In this document: piece after piece, positions 7,417 through 16,692 of the stretch | Layout: every line of letters begins with the position of its first letter | How positions within the stretch are numbered: the first letter of the stretch is position 1 | Source of the DNA: Rhizobium sp. 16-449-1b | GTDB lineage: Bacteria > Pseudomonadota > Alphaproteobacteria > Rhizobiales > Rhizobiaceae | Reading direction: 5' to 3' | Assembly (NCBI RefSeq): GCF_017741935.1 | Contig: NZ_JAGHMH010000024.1 | Location: 62,001-126,000 of the forward strand | DNA length: 64,000 nt | Program-made: the position numbers and the translations under genes | The notes under the pieces: model-generated | Told to the model about the DNA's origin: nothing | The model's database searches: none | The model's input: the letters and a program-made list of their open reading frames with translations, nothing else

Positions 7417-8226
7417 CTATGCTTCGATCGGATCGAACCGCAACCAGGTCATAAGCCGCTGGCGGCCTTCCGAGCACAGCAGCCAGCGCTGCGTGTCGGG
7501 CATGCTGTACACTTCGGCGATCTCCGACAGGTCGCGGGCACCCATCTTGATCTCGGTAATGCGGTGTGTGCTTGCAGCGTCGGCGCGCAGCTTGGCCATT
7601 TTGCCTGCGCCGTCCTGGACGAGCCAATCATGGATTTCGATGACGATCATAGCCTTGGAAAACGCCGCGAAAGTATCGGCGTCGACAAGGTCGAATTCCG
7701 CACCCTCGATGTCGATCAAGACCAGAGACTGGTCGCGGACGTCGGCGGGGATGTCATTGTAGAATTCACGGGTTGCTTCGCCACGGATGATCACCTTGTC
7801 GGTCACACCGTTCAACGCGGCGTTGGCGGCGATGACATCGCGGCCACGTTCCGTCATTTCGTAGCAGTAGGACGTGTCGAACTGCTTGCTCACCAGCACA
7901 CCGACGCCGTAATAGCCATCAGCCGCCCCGAGATCGATGAATGTCCGATACTTAGCGGGAATCTCGGCCAGCAGGTTCAGGATTTCCTGCTCGTAGAGGC
8001 CAAGGATCATGGAGCCTTTATCGAGCCCACCGCCCCACTGCAAATCCGTGCTGAGCGACAGACCCTTGAACGGCCCGCGCGCAACCTTGTTTTTATGAAA
8101 CTCGCCCACGGAGTTCGACAGCTGGAGCCGCAATCTTTGTACCATAGTCAGCAAGATTTCCGGGTGTTGCTCGACTATGAAATTCGTCATCGCGTGGATG
8201 GTCTGTATGCTTTTGTCGGTATTCAT
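7417..8226 (-). CDS. FkbM-like SAM-dependent methyltransferase
   Basis: 269 residues. A Rossmann-type methyltransferase core is visible: motif I FIDLGAADGYYGVG near residue 95, an acidic ribose-binding stretch CYEMTERG, and LVLIDIEGAEFDLVDADT, the IDIEGAE block typical of FkbM-type methyltransferases. The N-terminal 90 residues are not recognised. There are no membrane segments. It is convergent with the DUF2945 gene and divergent from the DinB gene. The substrate is unknown; FkbM relatives methylate natural-product or surface-sugar hydroxyls. Confidence 0.75.
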   Translation of the reverse strand: MNTDKSIQTIHAMTNFIVEQHPEILLTMVQRLRLQLSNSVGEFHKNKVARGPFKGLSLSTDLQWGGGLDKGSMILGLYEQEILNLLAEIPAKYRTFIDLGAADGYYGVGVLVSKQFDTSYCYEMTERGRDVIAANAALNGVTDKVIIRGEATREFYNDIPADVRDQSLVLIDIEGAEFDLVDADTFAAFSKAMIVIEIHDWLVQDGAGKMAKLRADAASTHRITEIKMGARDLSEIAEVYSMPDTQRWLLCSEGRQRLMTWLRFDPIEA

Positions 8227-8364
8227 CGGCGGCCCTTTGGATCAGGTAGCCAGAATCGGCTAACCTTCGCCGGGAACCTATCGCGCAGGCCTTGCGCCTG
8301 GATTGCTAATAACGCGGCTGCTAAAATTACGCGGAACTTACGGATCCGCCGCAGAGGGAGAGCC

Positions 8365-8928
8365 ATGCCTGATTTCGACCCCATCCGATCCTTCCGCAAG
8401 CTCGCCTATAACAACGCGCTCGCCAATCATCGCCTGCACATGGCCTGCGCGCTGTTGCAGCCCGGCGAGTTCGAGGCGCCGCGCGTCAGCTTCTTCCCGT
8501 CGATCAAGGCCACGCTGAACCATATCCTGACGGTGGACTGGTTCTATGTCGATGCGCTGGAAGGTGGCACGCTGGGGCCGCAAGCCTGGGCAGTCGAGGA
8601 GCCCTGCCCCGATATCGCAAGCCTCGCCGCCGAACAGAAGGCCGTCGATGCAAGATTGGTGACGCTCGTAGAAGCGCTATCGCAGCAGAAGCTGGTCTCG
8701 ACCGTCGAGATCCATCGAGGCGAGCGCATTCAGCGGGAGCGGATGGAGGATGTGCTTAACCATCTCTTCCAGCACCAGACGCATCATCGCGGCCAGGTGC
8801 ATGCCATGCTGGCGGGCACCAGCGTGAAGCCGCCGCAGCTCGATGAATTCATCGTCTCAGACGACGCCAGGTTCCGGGGCGACGAGATCGCCGCCCTCGG
8901 ATGGAGCGAAGAAAAGCTGATGCGCTAA
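8365..8928 (+). CDS. DinB-family (DfsB/YfiT-like) metal-binding protein
   Basis: 187 residues of a four-helix bundle of the DinB type. Candidate metal ligands are the His of TLNHILTVDWFYVD and the pair in HLFQHQTHHRGQVHAML, at the usual spacing. Members are thiol-dependent transferases or of unknown function. The start at 8365 is supported by GAGGGAGAG just upstream. Its stop overlaps the convergent acvB stop (8925-8928), so the two transcripts run into each other. Confidence 0.82.
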   Translation: MPDFDPIRSFRKLAYNNALANHRLHMACALLQPGEFEAPRVSFFPSIKATLNHILTVDWFYVDALEGGTLGPQAWAVEEPCPDIASLAAEQKAVDARLVTLVEALSQQKLVSTVEIHRGERIQRERMEDVLNHLFQHQTHHRGQVHAMLAGTSVKPPQLDEFIVSDDARFRGDEIAALGWSEEKLMR

Positions 8929-10307
8929 TCCTGCAGCCGCGCCTTCAGCCCGTCGATGATCGTCTTGCTGAGCAGCGCGTAGTTTTCGTCGAAGTGATGG
9001 TCGCCGGCGAGCGCGATCACATCGACGCCGCTATCCTTCAGATCAGGGCAGGCAACCTCGTCGTCATCTTCCTTGCCGTAGACGCACTGGACAATCTTCG
9101 GATCGACGGCCTTCAGATCGGCCACCGGGTCGCCACCGGCGCCTTCGGTCTTGGCGCCGAGCCAGCCCATGACAGAGATCTGGTAATCCACCTCGTGCGA
9201 CAGCGACAGTAGCGAGATCTGCGCGACGGCGCTCTTGGCCGCCGGCTTCAGCCGCGAGAAGGCGGCCGGCACGACGTCGGCGCCGAAGGAATAGCCGACC
9301 AAGAGAACATGCTTGACCTTCCACTGCTTGCGGTAGAGCTCGATGATCTTGCCGAGATCGTCGGCGGTTTCCTGAGGCTTACGCTCCGACCAGAAGTAAT
9401 GCAGCGAATCCACGCCGACCACGGGAATACCCTGCTTCTGCAACGCCGCACCCACTTCCTTGTCGATATCGCGCCAGCCGCCATCGCCGGAATAGATGAT
9501 CGCCATCGTGTCGAAGGCAGGCTTGGCGTCGAGGATCGTCAGCGGCAGGCCGAGCGGATTGTCGGCATTGCCGGATGCGGCGATCAGATCGTCGAGCGTG
9601 CTGCTCAGCGTCGTCTGCGCATCATCCTGGGATTCGCGAATGTCGATGTCGGAGTGCGCCTTCTTCAGCTCGTCCGCATGCGCGCGGCCGTCCTTGTCGG
9701 CATTGGGCGTGAAGGCGGCAATGATGGGATCCGGCAGCGCGATATCGCTGAGGCCGTAGATCATCCGCTCTCCGACCGTTTTCTTCTTGGCCGGCGTGCA
9801 GAGCTGCTGCGTCAGCGGGATACCGGCCAGCGGATCGATCGCCAGCGTCTGGCCGATCGTTGCATCCGGCGTCTGCGCGGCGATTGCCAGCGCCAGCGCC
9901 CCGCCCTCGCCGATACCGGCAACGATCGGTAGATGGTATGGGCTGTTGCCGGCGGCGCGCTGCACCTGCTGGCTGAGCGACTCGATATCGGAAACCAGAT
10001 AGATGCAGCCGTCATTGTCGCTGACGTCGTATTTGCGCAGAGCATCGATGTAGGACGGGAAGTCGACGCCGATGACAACGGCGCCCTCGCCCACCAGACG
10101 ATCGGCCTCCGTCTTCTCCTTGTCGCCCCAGCCGCCAGCGTCCGAGATCAGCATCACCGCGCCCTTGACGTCGCCGTCAGGCAGGAAGATGTGCGGCGAC
10201 GGGATGAGCCCGGTCTCGAACTCCTGCGTCGTCTCGTCGGCCGCATGTGCGGCGGGAATGGAGAGCGCCAGCGCACAGGCGGCGGCCAGAATGTGTCTTT
10301 TCATCAT
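8925..10307 (-). CDS. acvB: AcvB/VirJ-like periplasmic protein, lysyl-phosphatidylglycerol hydrolase
   Basis: 460 residues with a signal peptide (MKRHILAAACALALSIPAAHA). Two alpha/beta-hydrolase-like halves follow. The C-terminal half carries LLVGYSFGADVVPAAF, with the nucleophile elbow GYSFG, and a late His in LAGDHHFDENY. This is the AcvB (AtvA) family of Agrobacterium and Rhizobium. AcvB hydrolyses lysyl-phosphatidylglycerol in the periplasm and is needed for acid tolerance and T-DNA virulence. It overlaps lpiA in an ATGATGA, so synthase and hydrolase are translationally coupled. The N-terminal half has GIGEGGAL in place of a full elbow and looks inactive. Confidence 0.9.
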   Translation of the reverse strand: MMKRHILAAACALALSIPAAHAADETTQEFETGLIPSPHIFLPDGDVKGAVMLISDAGGWGDKEKTEADRLVGEGAVVIGVDFPSYIDALRKYDVSDNDGCIYLVSDIESLSQQVQRAAGNSPYHLPIVAGIGEGGALALAIAAQTPDATIGQTLAIDPLAGIPLTQQLCTPAKKKTVGERMIYGLSDIALPDPIIAAFTPNADKDGRAHADELKKAHSDIDIRESQDDAQTTLSSTLDDLIAASGNADNPLGLPLTILDAKPAFDTMAIIYSGDGGWRDIDKEVGAALQKQGIPVVGVDSLHYFWSERKPQETADDLGKIIELYRKQWKVKHVLLVGYSFGADVVPAAFSRLKPAAKSAVAQISLLSLSHEVDYQISVMGWLGAKTEGAGGDPVADLKAVDPKIVQCVYGKEDDDEVACPDLKDSGVDVIALAGDHHFDENYALLSKTIIDGLKARLQD

Positions 10308-12907
10308 TTCCTCACGACCCCTTTCAATCCGCCGCCGATCAGGAGCGTCGCGTCCATCAAAGCGATCATCGGATTGCCTCCTCCGGACACCGCAAGATAG
10401 CGCGGATGCCATTGAGGGTGAAACTTGGATTTGAAAGCCCTGAGGCCCTTGAAGTTGTAGAAGCGCTCGCCGTGCTCGAACACGGTGCTGCCGATGCGAT
10501 CCCAAACGGGCGCCGTCTCGCGCTTCGACATGCCAGAAAGCGGGGCCATGCCGAGGTTGAAGTGCGAGAAGCCCTCGGCGCGCAGATATTCCATAATCTG
10601 CACGAACAGGAAGTCCATGGAGCCCTTGGGCGCATCCGGCGAGAAGCGCATCAGGTCGATCGTCCCCTCATCCTTGGCGCCGGTGATCAGGATGTTTGCG
10701 AAGGCGACGATCTTGCCCTCGAGCTTCAGGATGCCGACCGGCTGTGCAAGGATGTAGTCGGGCGTGAACGCACCGAGCGAAAAGCCCTTCTCCTTGGCGT
10801 TATGGTCGGCAAGCCAGGCATCCGATACCGCCGCCAGCTCGTCCATCACGCCAGGCACGTCTTCCGCCGCGATCACCTCGAAGCTCAACCCGTCGCGCTG
10901 GGCGCGGCTCGCGGTCTGGCGCAGGTTCGCCCACTTGCCGCCCTTCATCTCGAAGGTCGAAAGGTCGGAGACGGCGAGCTCGCCGAGCTTGAAGGCCCGC
11001 AGGCCCGCATCGGCGCAATGCGAAAGCAGCGCCGGGGAGATCTGATAGAACACCGCACGACAACCGGCGGCGCGCGCCGTCTCGACGAAGCGCCACACGA
11101 GCTCCGGCATGGCGCTGCGGTCGCCGACGGGATCGAACAGCGCGATCCACGAGCGCCCCTGGCGGCCATACATGATGAAGGCATCGCCCTTGTCGGAGAA
11201 CATCACGCTCTTGTCGCCCATGCGCACCAGATTGGCGTCGGCGTAGCGCTGCTTCTCCACGATATCGACAGCACGCTCCAGCGCCTCGTCCGTTGCCGGC
11301 TCAAGCCGGGTCGTTGCCGGCCGCAGCAGGCTGAAGACGGCGATGGCGGTCGAGATGATGGTGATGCCAAGCACGGCGCGCAGGCCGCGCGGCGCCTCGT
11401 CGGCGAATTCGAACTGCCACCACAGCTCGTTGCTGTAATCGACGTCGCGATAGACGAAGAGCAGGATAACCACGGCGCCGACGCAGACCACGGCGATCGC
11501 CGTCAGCCAGGATGCCGTCAGCGTCTGGTTGAGCAGCGATGCGCGGCGACGGAACAGACGGCGGCTGACGAAGAGACCGAAAATCAGGAAGGCGAGGAAC
11601 GAGGCCTCGACCAGCGCCACGGCCTTCAGCAGCGACAGCATCAGTGCCGCGGCGGCCGAAAAGATGGTGATCCACCACGCACCGTCGAGCTTCTGGCCAA
11701 GACCGCGCGCGGCAACCACCAGCGCCAGTCCGGCAAGGCTCGCCAGGAAGTGCGCACCTTCCACGATCGGCAGCGGTAGGTAGTTGGAGAGGAACTCCAA
11801 ATTGGAATCCGGTGTCGGCGTGACGCTCGAAAAGATCAGCATGACGCCAAGCAGCAGCGACAGCGCCGACAGAAGCTGCGGCATCAGCCGGATGCCAATC
11901 CGGCGGAAACCGGAGGCAACGGGATGGTCGGCGAAGCGGCGAAGCTCGGTCGCCGAGACAGCCAGGACCGCCAGCAGCAGCGGCACGACGTGGTAGATCA
12001 GGCGGTAGAGCACCAGCGAGCCGAGCACGGCATCGATATTAACAGCACTGCCGAGTGCTGCGATGATGACCGTTTCGAACACGCCGAGACCGGCCGGCAC
12101 ATGGCTCAGCACGCCGAGGCCGACGGCAATCGCGTAGACGGCGAGAAACACCGGCCAGCTGATCGCCGTCTGCGGCAGGAGAACGTAGAGAACGGTGGCG
12201 GACGCCGCGATATCGAAGGCGGCGACCAGGAACTGACGCGACCATGTGGCGGAATCAGGCAGCCGCAGCGAGAAACGCCCAATGCTGACCGCACGGCCGC
12301 CACGGCCAAGCACAACACCCGCCGCCAGCACCAGCACGATCGAACCGCCGAGGAGACGCAAAACCCAGCTGCTGACATCGATGAGCGGCGCGATCTCGTC
12401 TGCGATGGCGAGAAGCGCGATGGAGCCGACGCCGGCCAGGCCGAGGCCGAAGGCGATGGTGACGAAAGCGATGACGCGGCCGATATCCTCCGGCGTCAGT
12501 CCAAGCCTCGAATAGGCGCGGTAGCGGATGGCGCCACCGCTCAGCGCGCCGAAGCCCGCCGTGTTGCCGACGGCATAGGCGGCAAACGCGGTCAGCGCGA
12601 CCTGCGGGAACGGCAGCTTCTTGCCGACGTAGTCGATGGCGTTGACGTCGTAGAAGACCAGGGCGAGAAAACTCAACGCCGTGAAGAACAGCGCCAGCAC
12701 GATCGAGCTGATCTTGGTGTCGGCCAGCGCCTGCACCACGTCGTCGTAGCGCACTTCGGTCGTCAGTTGCTCGATCGCGAAACCGACCATGCAGAACACG
12801 GCCAGCGTCGCAAGCGCCGTCAGATGCGTCCGGTACCGGCTGAAAAATCGCGAGATGCCCGATTCTTCTATGACTTCAATCTCTTCCAAATTGGCGTGCT
12901 TCGACAT
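10304..12907 (-). CDS. lpiA: Bifunctional lysyl-phosphatidylglycerol synthase/flippase (LpiA, MprF family)
   Basis: 867 residues. The first 540 or so hold about 14 hydrophobic helices, the flippase part, beginning with a cytosolic segment up to residue 25. The C-terminal 300 residues form the LPG-synthase (DUF2156, GNAT-like) domain, with KGGKWANLRQTASRA and DLMRFSPDAPKGSMDFLFV. The enzyme transfers lysine from Lys-tRNA to phosphatidylglycerol and moves the product to the outer leaflet, lowering negative surface charge. In Rhizobium tropici, lpiA is acid-inducible and co-transcribed with atvA, the acvB orthologue; the same pair is seen here. A short inverted repeat precedes the -10-like TAATAT. 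Confidence 0.93.
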   Translation of the reverse strand: MSKHANLEEIEVIEESGISRFFSRYRTHLTALATLAVFCMVGFAIEQLTTEVRYDDVVQALADTKISSIVLALFFTALSFLALVFYDVNAIDYVGKKLPFPQVALTAFAAYAVGNTAGFGALSGGAIRYRAYSRLGLTPEDIGRVIAFVTIAFGLGLAGVGSIALLAIADEIAPLIDVSSWVLRLLGGSIVLVLAAGVVLGRGGRAVSIGRFSLRLPDSATWSRQFLVAAFDIAASATVLYVLLPQTAISWPVFLAVYAIAVGLGVLSHVPAGLGVFETVIIAALGSAVNIDAVLGSLVLYRLIYHVVPLLLAVLAVSATELRRFADHPVASGFRRIGIRLMPQLLSALSLLLGVMLIFSSVTPTPDSNLEFLSNYLPLPIVEGAHFLASLAGLALVVAARGLGQKLDGAWWITIFSAAAALMLSLLKAVALVEASFLAFLIFGLFVSRRLFRRRASLLNQTLTASWLTAIAVVCVGAVVILLFVYRDVDYSNELWWQFEFADEAPRGLRAVLGITIISTAIAVFSLLRPATTRLEPATDEALERAVDIVEKQRYADANLVRMGDKSVMFSDKGDAFIMYGRQGRSWIALFDPVGDRSAMPELVWRFVETARAAGCRAVFYQISPALLSHCADAGLRAFKLGELAVSDLSTFEMKGGKWANLRQTASRAQRDGLSFEVIAAEDVPGVMDELAAVSDAWLADHNAKEKGFSLGAFTPDYILAQPVGILKLEGKIVAFANILITGAKDEGTIDLMRFSPDAPKGSMDFLFVQIMEYLRAEGFSHFNLGMAPLSGMSKRETAPVWDRIGSTVFEHGERFYNFKGLRAFKSKFHPQWHPRYLAVSGGGNPMIALMDATLLIGGGLKGVVRK

Positions 12908-12928
12908 TACGAACCGTCGTAAACCTAC

Positions 12929-12956
12929 ATATTAGCGGGAATCATGTCTTGGACAT
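12929..12956 (-). promoter_or_regulatory. Candidate lpiA promoter with small inverted repeat
   Basis: On the minus strand, TAATAT (12934-12929) lies 22 bases upstream of the lpiA ATG and could be a -10. An inverted repeat ATGTC-TTG-GACAT (12944-12956) sits about 10 bases further up, in the spacer/-35 zone, where a repressor or response regulator could act. No clear -35 hexamer is seen. The regulator is unknown; acid induction through ChvG-ChvI is known for this operon in relatives. Confidence 0.35.
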
Positions 12957-13154
12957 CTAACATAACCTGCATGTAAGTTCTTGGACGCAAGCCCGCGAAT
13001 ACATGCCAACACTATCCCAATGCCGCTTAACGACGCCTGCTTCATCCCCAATTGGGGCATTTTTGGCGCGGGGACAGGGGTTTGAATATTGTATTTTCGT
13101 AAGGTTAAAGCCCTCGCTGGCTGATACCGGCATCCGTGGATGCCGGCACTCAGG

Positions 13155-15344
13155 CTAGGCGGCCGGCTCGGCGCCCTGACCGCTCTTCTGCGCCGCGTAG
13201 CGCGCAGCCGCCGCATTGGCGTCGGCATCATGCGTTTCGCTCGATACCTGCAACGTCGGCACGGCGAATTCGATGCCGTTTTCCTTGAACGCCGTTCGGA
13301 TCATCGCCAGCGCGTTGCGGCGGATGACGAACTGCTCGCCGGGCTTCGTCATCATCGCCAGGCGGATGACGATCGCGAACTCGCCGAACTGCTCGACGCC
13401 CTTCATCTTCAGCGTCTCGATGATGTGAGGCGCGTAATCGGGATTGTCGAGCAGCTTCTGGCCGATCTGCTTGATGACCTTCTTCGCCAGCACGAGATCG
13501 GTGTCGTAAGTGACGTTGAGGGTGATCTTGTCGATCGTCCAGTCGCGATTGAGGTTCTTGACCGCCCCGAGCTCGCCGAACGGCACGGTCGTCAACGGTC
13601 CGCGATGATGACGCAGCCTGACGGAGCGCAGGCTGAACGCCTCGACCACGCCCTTGTGGCTGCCGCTCTCGATATACTCCCCGACGCGGAAGGCATCGTC
13701 CCAGAGATAGAACATGCCGCTGATCACATCCTTGACGATCGTCTGCGCCCCGAAGCCGACCGCAACGCCGACAACACCGGCACCAGCGATCAGCGGCCCG
13801 ATCTCGACGCCCAGCCCAGAGAGCACCATCAGCACGGCGATGACGGCGATGACGACGGCGAGGACATTGCGGAAAATCGGCAGCAGCGTCTGCAGCCGCG
13901 CCCGCCTTGCCTTCTCGTCATCGTTGATCGAACCCTCCAGAGGAGAATCCTCCAGCCTTCCGTTGATATAGGCGCGCGCCAGATGCCAGAGCAGATCGGC
14001 CGCGAGCAGGATGACGATGCCGCCGACGGAGCCGCGCACGATCCGGTCGATCATCGTCTCGCCCGCCGCCATCCGATCGGCCGCGAAGCCGAGAATGCGG
14101 CCGAGCCAGAGGGCCGCGATGGTGATGATGATGGCGCGCACGCCGCGATCGAGCAGCACCGCCGCGATCCGCTTCTTGGCGAGGAACCCGGCTTCCGCCT
14201 TGTGCAGCGCCCGCACGGCAAGCGTCGAGACACGCAGAACACGCGGCAACGCCACAAGATAGATGCCGATCCACAGGATAAGATTGAAGCCCGCCACCCA
14301 AAGCAGCCAGAGTGCTGCGAAATAGATGGTCAGCATCCAGGAGGCCGTCGTGCTCTTCTGGCCCTCCTCTACCGGACGCGACCAGACCGCTTCGGTCGCG
14401 ATGGCAAGCAGCCCGAGCCCGAGCGCGTAGGCCACGAGATAGCGGGATCCGGGAGAGAAGCCGAGCGGCGCCATCAGCTGGATCAGCACCCAGCCGAACA
14501 CGAAATAGATGATGAAGATACAGCTGCGCTTGAACCAGAACATCGCGGTGGCGCGCGAGACGTCCCTTTCACCACCGACATGCGGCAGCGTCACCAGCGC
14601 CACGATGAGACGGCCGACCGAGATGGTGACGCGCGAGACGATCAGCGCGATAGCAACAGCGATCGCCAGCGATTGCGTGATCGGCGGCCAGTTGAAGAGC
14701 ACAAGCGGCACGAGCGTCGCGACACAGAACACCAGCGCCGGCACGATACGGTAGCTCAGATTGTTCGCCGCATGATGCGCGACCGTGACGACCGCGCCAT
14801 CTTCGAGTTTGACACGCGGGCGCGGCACGATCATCCGGAACAGGAGTTCCGCTACCACCCCGGCCAGGAACAGCGCCAGGAGCTCGAAGGTCAGAACGGC
14901 CCAACCAGTGGGTCGGACCTCGCGCTCGACGATCTCAGATGCATTCTCGACTTCATCGGGCAGCGTCATCGCAGCGCCGGATACGAGGTCGAAGTGACGG
15001 CGCGCGTGCCCGAGGAAATCGGAAAGCACTGACATCTGCTCGCCGGACATCTCGCCGCCGGGTGCTGCCGGTTGTGCCGGGGTGCTCGCCGGCTGCGCTG
15101 CCGCCTGCCCAGCGGGCGCCTGCCCGGTTGGCGTCTGCGTCTGTGCCTGTGTCGCCATCCATTGCTTGACGGCGGGTGTTTCCATGAGCTGCAGCATCTG
15201 CCGCACTTCGGCGGGCGGCGGTGCTGCCGGTGTCGGGCTGGGTGTTGCCGCGGGCGTTTGCGCCGCTGCACTCGAAACGATCATGCCAAATGCAAGGAGC
15301 GGCAGAAGCCGCCTCATGATGCGCGCACCAAACCCCAGACCCAT
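13155..15344 (-). CDS. Large mechanosensitive ion channel of the MscS family
   Basis: 729 residues. A signal peptide (MRRLLPLLAFGMIVSSAAA) is followed by a Pro/Ala/Thr/Gln-rich linker and a periplasmic domain to about 170. About ten transmembrane helices follow, then the MscS pore and beta domain: GVVGVAVGFGAQTIVKDVISGMF (pore helix and kink), then FRVGEYIESGSHKGVVEAFSLRSV and TVPFGELGAVKNLNRDW. It opens on hypo-osmotic shock to release solutes. I chose the ATG at 15344 because GGAGGGG lies 8 bases upstream; a later ATG at 15317 lacks a site. The C-terminal tail is Ala-rich. Confidence 0.88.
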   Translation of the reverse strand: MGLGFGARIMRRLLPLLAFGMIVSSAAAQTPAATPSPTPAAPPPAEVRQMLQLMETPAVKQWMATQAQTQTPTGQAPAGQAAAQPASTPAQPAAPGGEMSGEQMSVLSDFLGHARRHFDLVSGAAMTLPDEVENASEIVEREVRPTGWAVLTFELLALFLAGVVAELLFRMIVPRPRVKLEDGAVVTVAHHAANNLSYRIVPALVFCVATLVPLVLFNWPPITQSLAIAVAIALIVSRVTISVGRLIVALVTLPHVGGERDVSRATAMFWFKRSCIFIIYFVFGWVLIQLMAPLGFSPGSRYLVAYALGLGLLAIATEAVWSRPVEEGQKSTTASWMLTIYFAALWLLWVAGFNLILWIGIYLVALPRVLRVSTLAVRALHKAEAGFLAKKRIAAVLLDRGVRAIIITIAALWLGRILGFAADRMAAGETMIDRIVRGSVGGIVILLAADLLWHLARAYINGRLEDSPLEGSINDDEKARRARLQTLLPIFRNVLAVVIAVIAVLMVLSGLGVEIGPLIAGAGVVGVAVGFGAQTIVKDVISGMFYLWDDAFRVGEYIESGSHKGVVEAFSLRSVRLRHHRGPLTTVPFGELGAVKNLNRDWTIDKITLNVTYDTDLVLAKKVIKQIGQKLLDNPDYAPHIIETLKMKGVEQFGEFAIVIRLAMMTKPGEQFVIRRNALAMIRTAFKENGIEFAVPTLQVSSETHDADANAAAARYAAQKSGQGAEPAA

Positions 15345-15387
15345 GCCAGCCCCTCCAATATATATAGCGTAGCTTATATTGAAGCGC

Positions 15388-15426
15388 GGGAAAGAAAAGC
15401 CCACGCAGCTTGTGGCTGCGTGGGCT
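15388..15426 (-). terminator. Rho-independent terminator of gnd
   Basis: A 12-bp stem AGCCCACGCAGC/GCTGCGTGGGCT (15398-15426) is followed on the minus strand by TTTTCTTTCC. It ends gnd and separates it from the MscS gene. Confidence 0.8.
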
Positions 15427-15451
15427 TGGATAACCATTATTGCTGAATGGT

Positions 15452-16471
15452 TTACGCCTTCGGCTTTTCGACGTGGCCGCCGAAGCCGGCGCGCATGGCC
15501 GAGAGCACCTTGTTGGCGAACTCGTCATTGTCGCGCGAGGAGAAGCGGCTGTAGAGCGCGGCACTCAGAACCGGCGTCGGAACGCTTTCGTCGATGGCGG
15601 CCATGATCGTCCAGCGGCCTTCGCCAGAGTCCGAAACGCGGCCGGCATAGGCGCCGAGCGCCGGATCGGCATGCAGCGCATCCGAGGTCAGGTCGAGCAG
15701 CCAGGAGGTGATGACGCTGCCGCGACGCCACACTTCGGCGACGTCCTGCAGGTTGAAGTCGTACTGGTAGTGCTCAGGATGCGCGATCGGCGCTGTCTCG
15801 GCGTCGACTTCATGATTATCGGCACCGATATTGGCGCGCTTCAGGATGTTGAAGCCTTCTGCATAAGCCGCCATCAGGCCGTATTCGATGCCGTTGTGCA
15901 CCATCTTGACGAAGTGGCCGGCGCCGTGCGGGCCGCAATGCAGATAGCCCTGCTCGGCCGTGCTGCCGGCCTGATCGGGGCGATGCGCCGAAGGAACGAC
16001 ATCGCCGACGCCAGGCGCCAGCGACTTGAAGATCGGCGAAAGCGATTCAACCACGGCCTTTTCGCCGCCGATCATCAGGCAATAGCCGCGCTCGAGACCG
16101 AAGACGCCGCCGCTGGTGCCGACGTCGACATAGTGCAGGCCCTTGGTGATCAGCTCGCCACCGCGACGAATGTCGTCGTGGTAGTACGAGTTGCCGCCGT
16201 CGATGATGATATCGTCGCTGTCGAGCAGCGGCGTGATCTGCGCGATCACCTTGTCGGTGATGGCCGCCGGCAGCATCAGCCACACGGCGCGCGGACGCGA
16301 AAGCTTCGAGACGAATTCTTCCAGCGAGGCGCTGCCGATGGCGCCCTTGCCGACCAGATCGTTCACGCTTTCCGTCTTCGCATCATAGACCACGCATTCA
16401 TGGCCATCACGCATCAAGCGCTGGACCATGAAGCTGCCCATACGGCCCAAGCCAACCATGCCAAGCTGCAT
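15452..16471 (-). CDS. gnd: 6-phosphogluconate dehydrogenase, decarboxylating, short type
   Basis: 339 residues, the short dimer/tetramer class (GndA/YqeC-like) rather than the 470-residue enterobacterial form. It oxidises 6-phosphogluconate to ribulose 5-phosphate. The Rossmann motif MQLGMVGLGRMGSFM begins the protein. Substrate-binding segments IIDGGNSYYHDDIRR and GTSGGVFGLERGYCLMIGG and the catalytic block HFVKMVHNGIEYG (Lys, His and Asn) are intact. Short forms often prefer NAD+; this is not decided here. It has its own terminator, and about 220 bases upstream are free for a promoter. Confidence 0.92.
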   Translation of the reverse strand: MQLGMVGLGRMGSFMVQRLMRDGHECVVYDAKTESVNDLVGKGAIGSASLEEFVSKLSRPRAVWLMLPAAITDKVIAQITPLLDSDDIIIDGGNSYYHDDIRRGGELITKGLHYVDVGTSGGVFGLERGYCLMIGGEKAVVESLSPIFKSLAPGVGDVVPSAHRPDQAGSTAEQGYLHCGPHGAGHFVKMVHNGIEYGLMAAYAEGFNILKRANIGADNHEVDAETAPIAHPEHYQYDFNLQDVAEVWRRGSVITSWLLDLTSDALHADPALGAYAGRVSDSGEGRWTIMAAIDESVPTPVLSAALYSRFSSRDNDEFANKVLSAMRAGFGGHVEKPKA

Positions 16472-16692
16472 CTCATAATCTCCTGAGAATTGAGAATCTA
16501 ATCGATATTATGCGCGAATACCTATCACTCGCACTGCAGCACGCAAGCGAAGTCTCCGTCACAATAGCGGGAACGCCGACGCTTCGCGCGCCGATAAACG
16601 CGAGAACCGCGAGCCCGCAAGGCCTTCCGCCGAATCTGGAAACTAAAAAAATATTTCGAATGTCAACCGCAATCCGCCAATAAGGCTGCGGC

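Noticed and set aside
13140..15032. Long plus-strand frame opposite the MscS gene
   Set aside because: Shadow of a real gene; low-complexity Arg/His/Asp protein with no start site.
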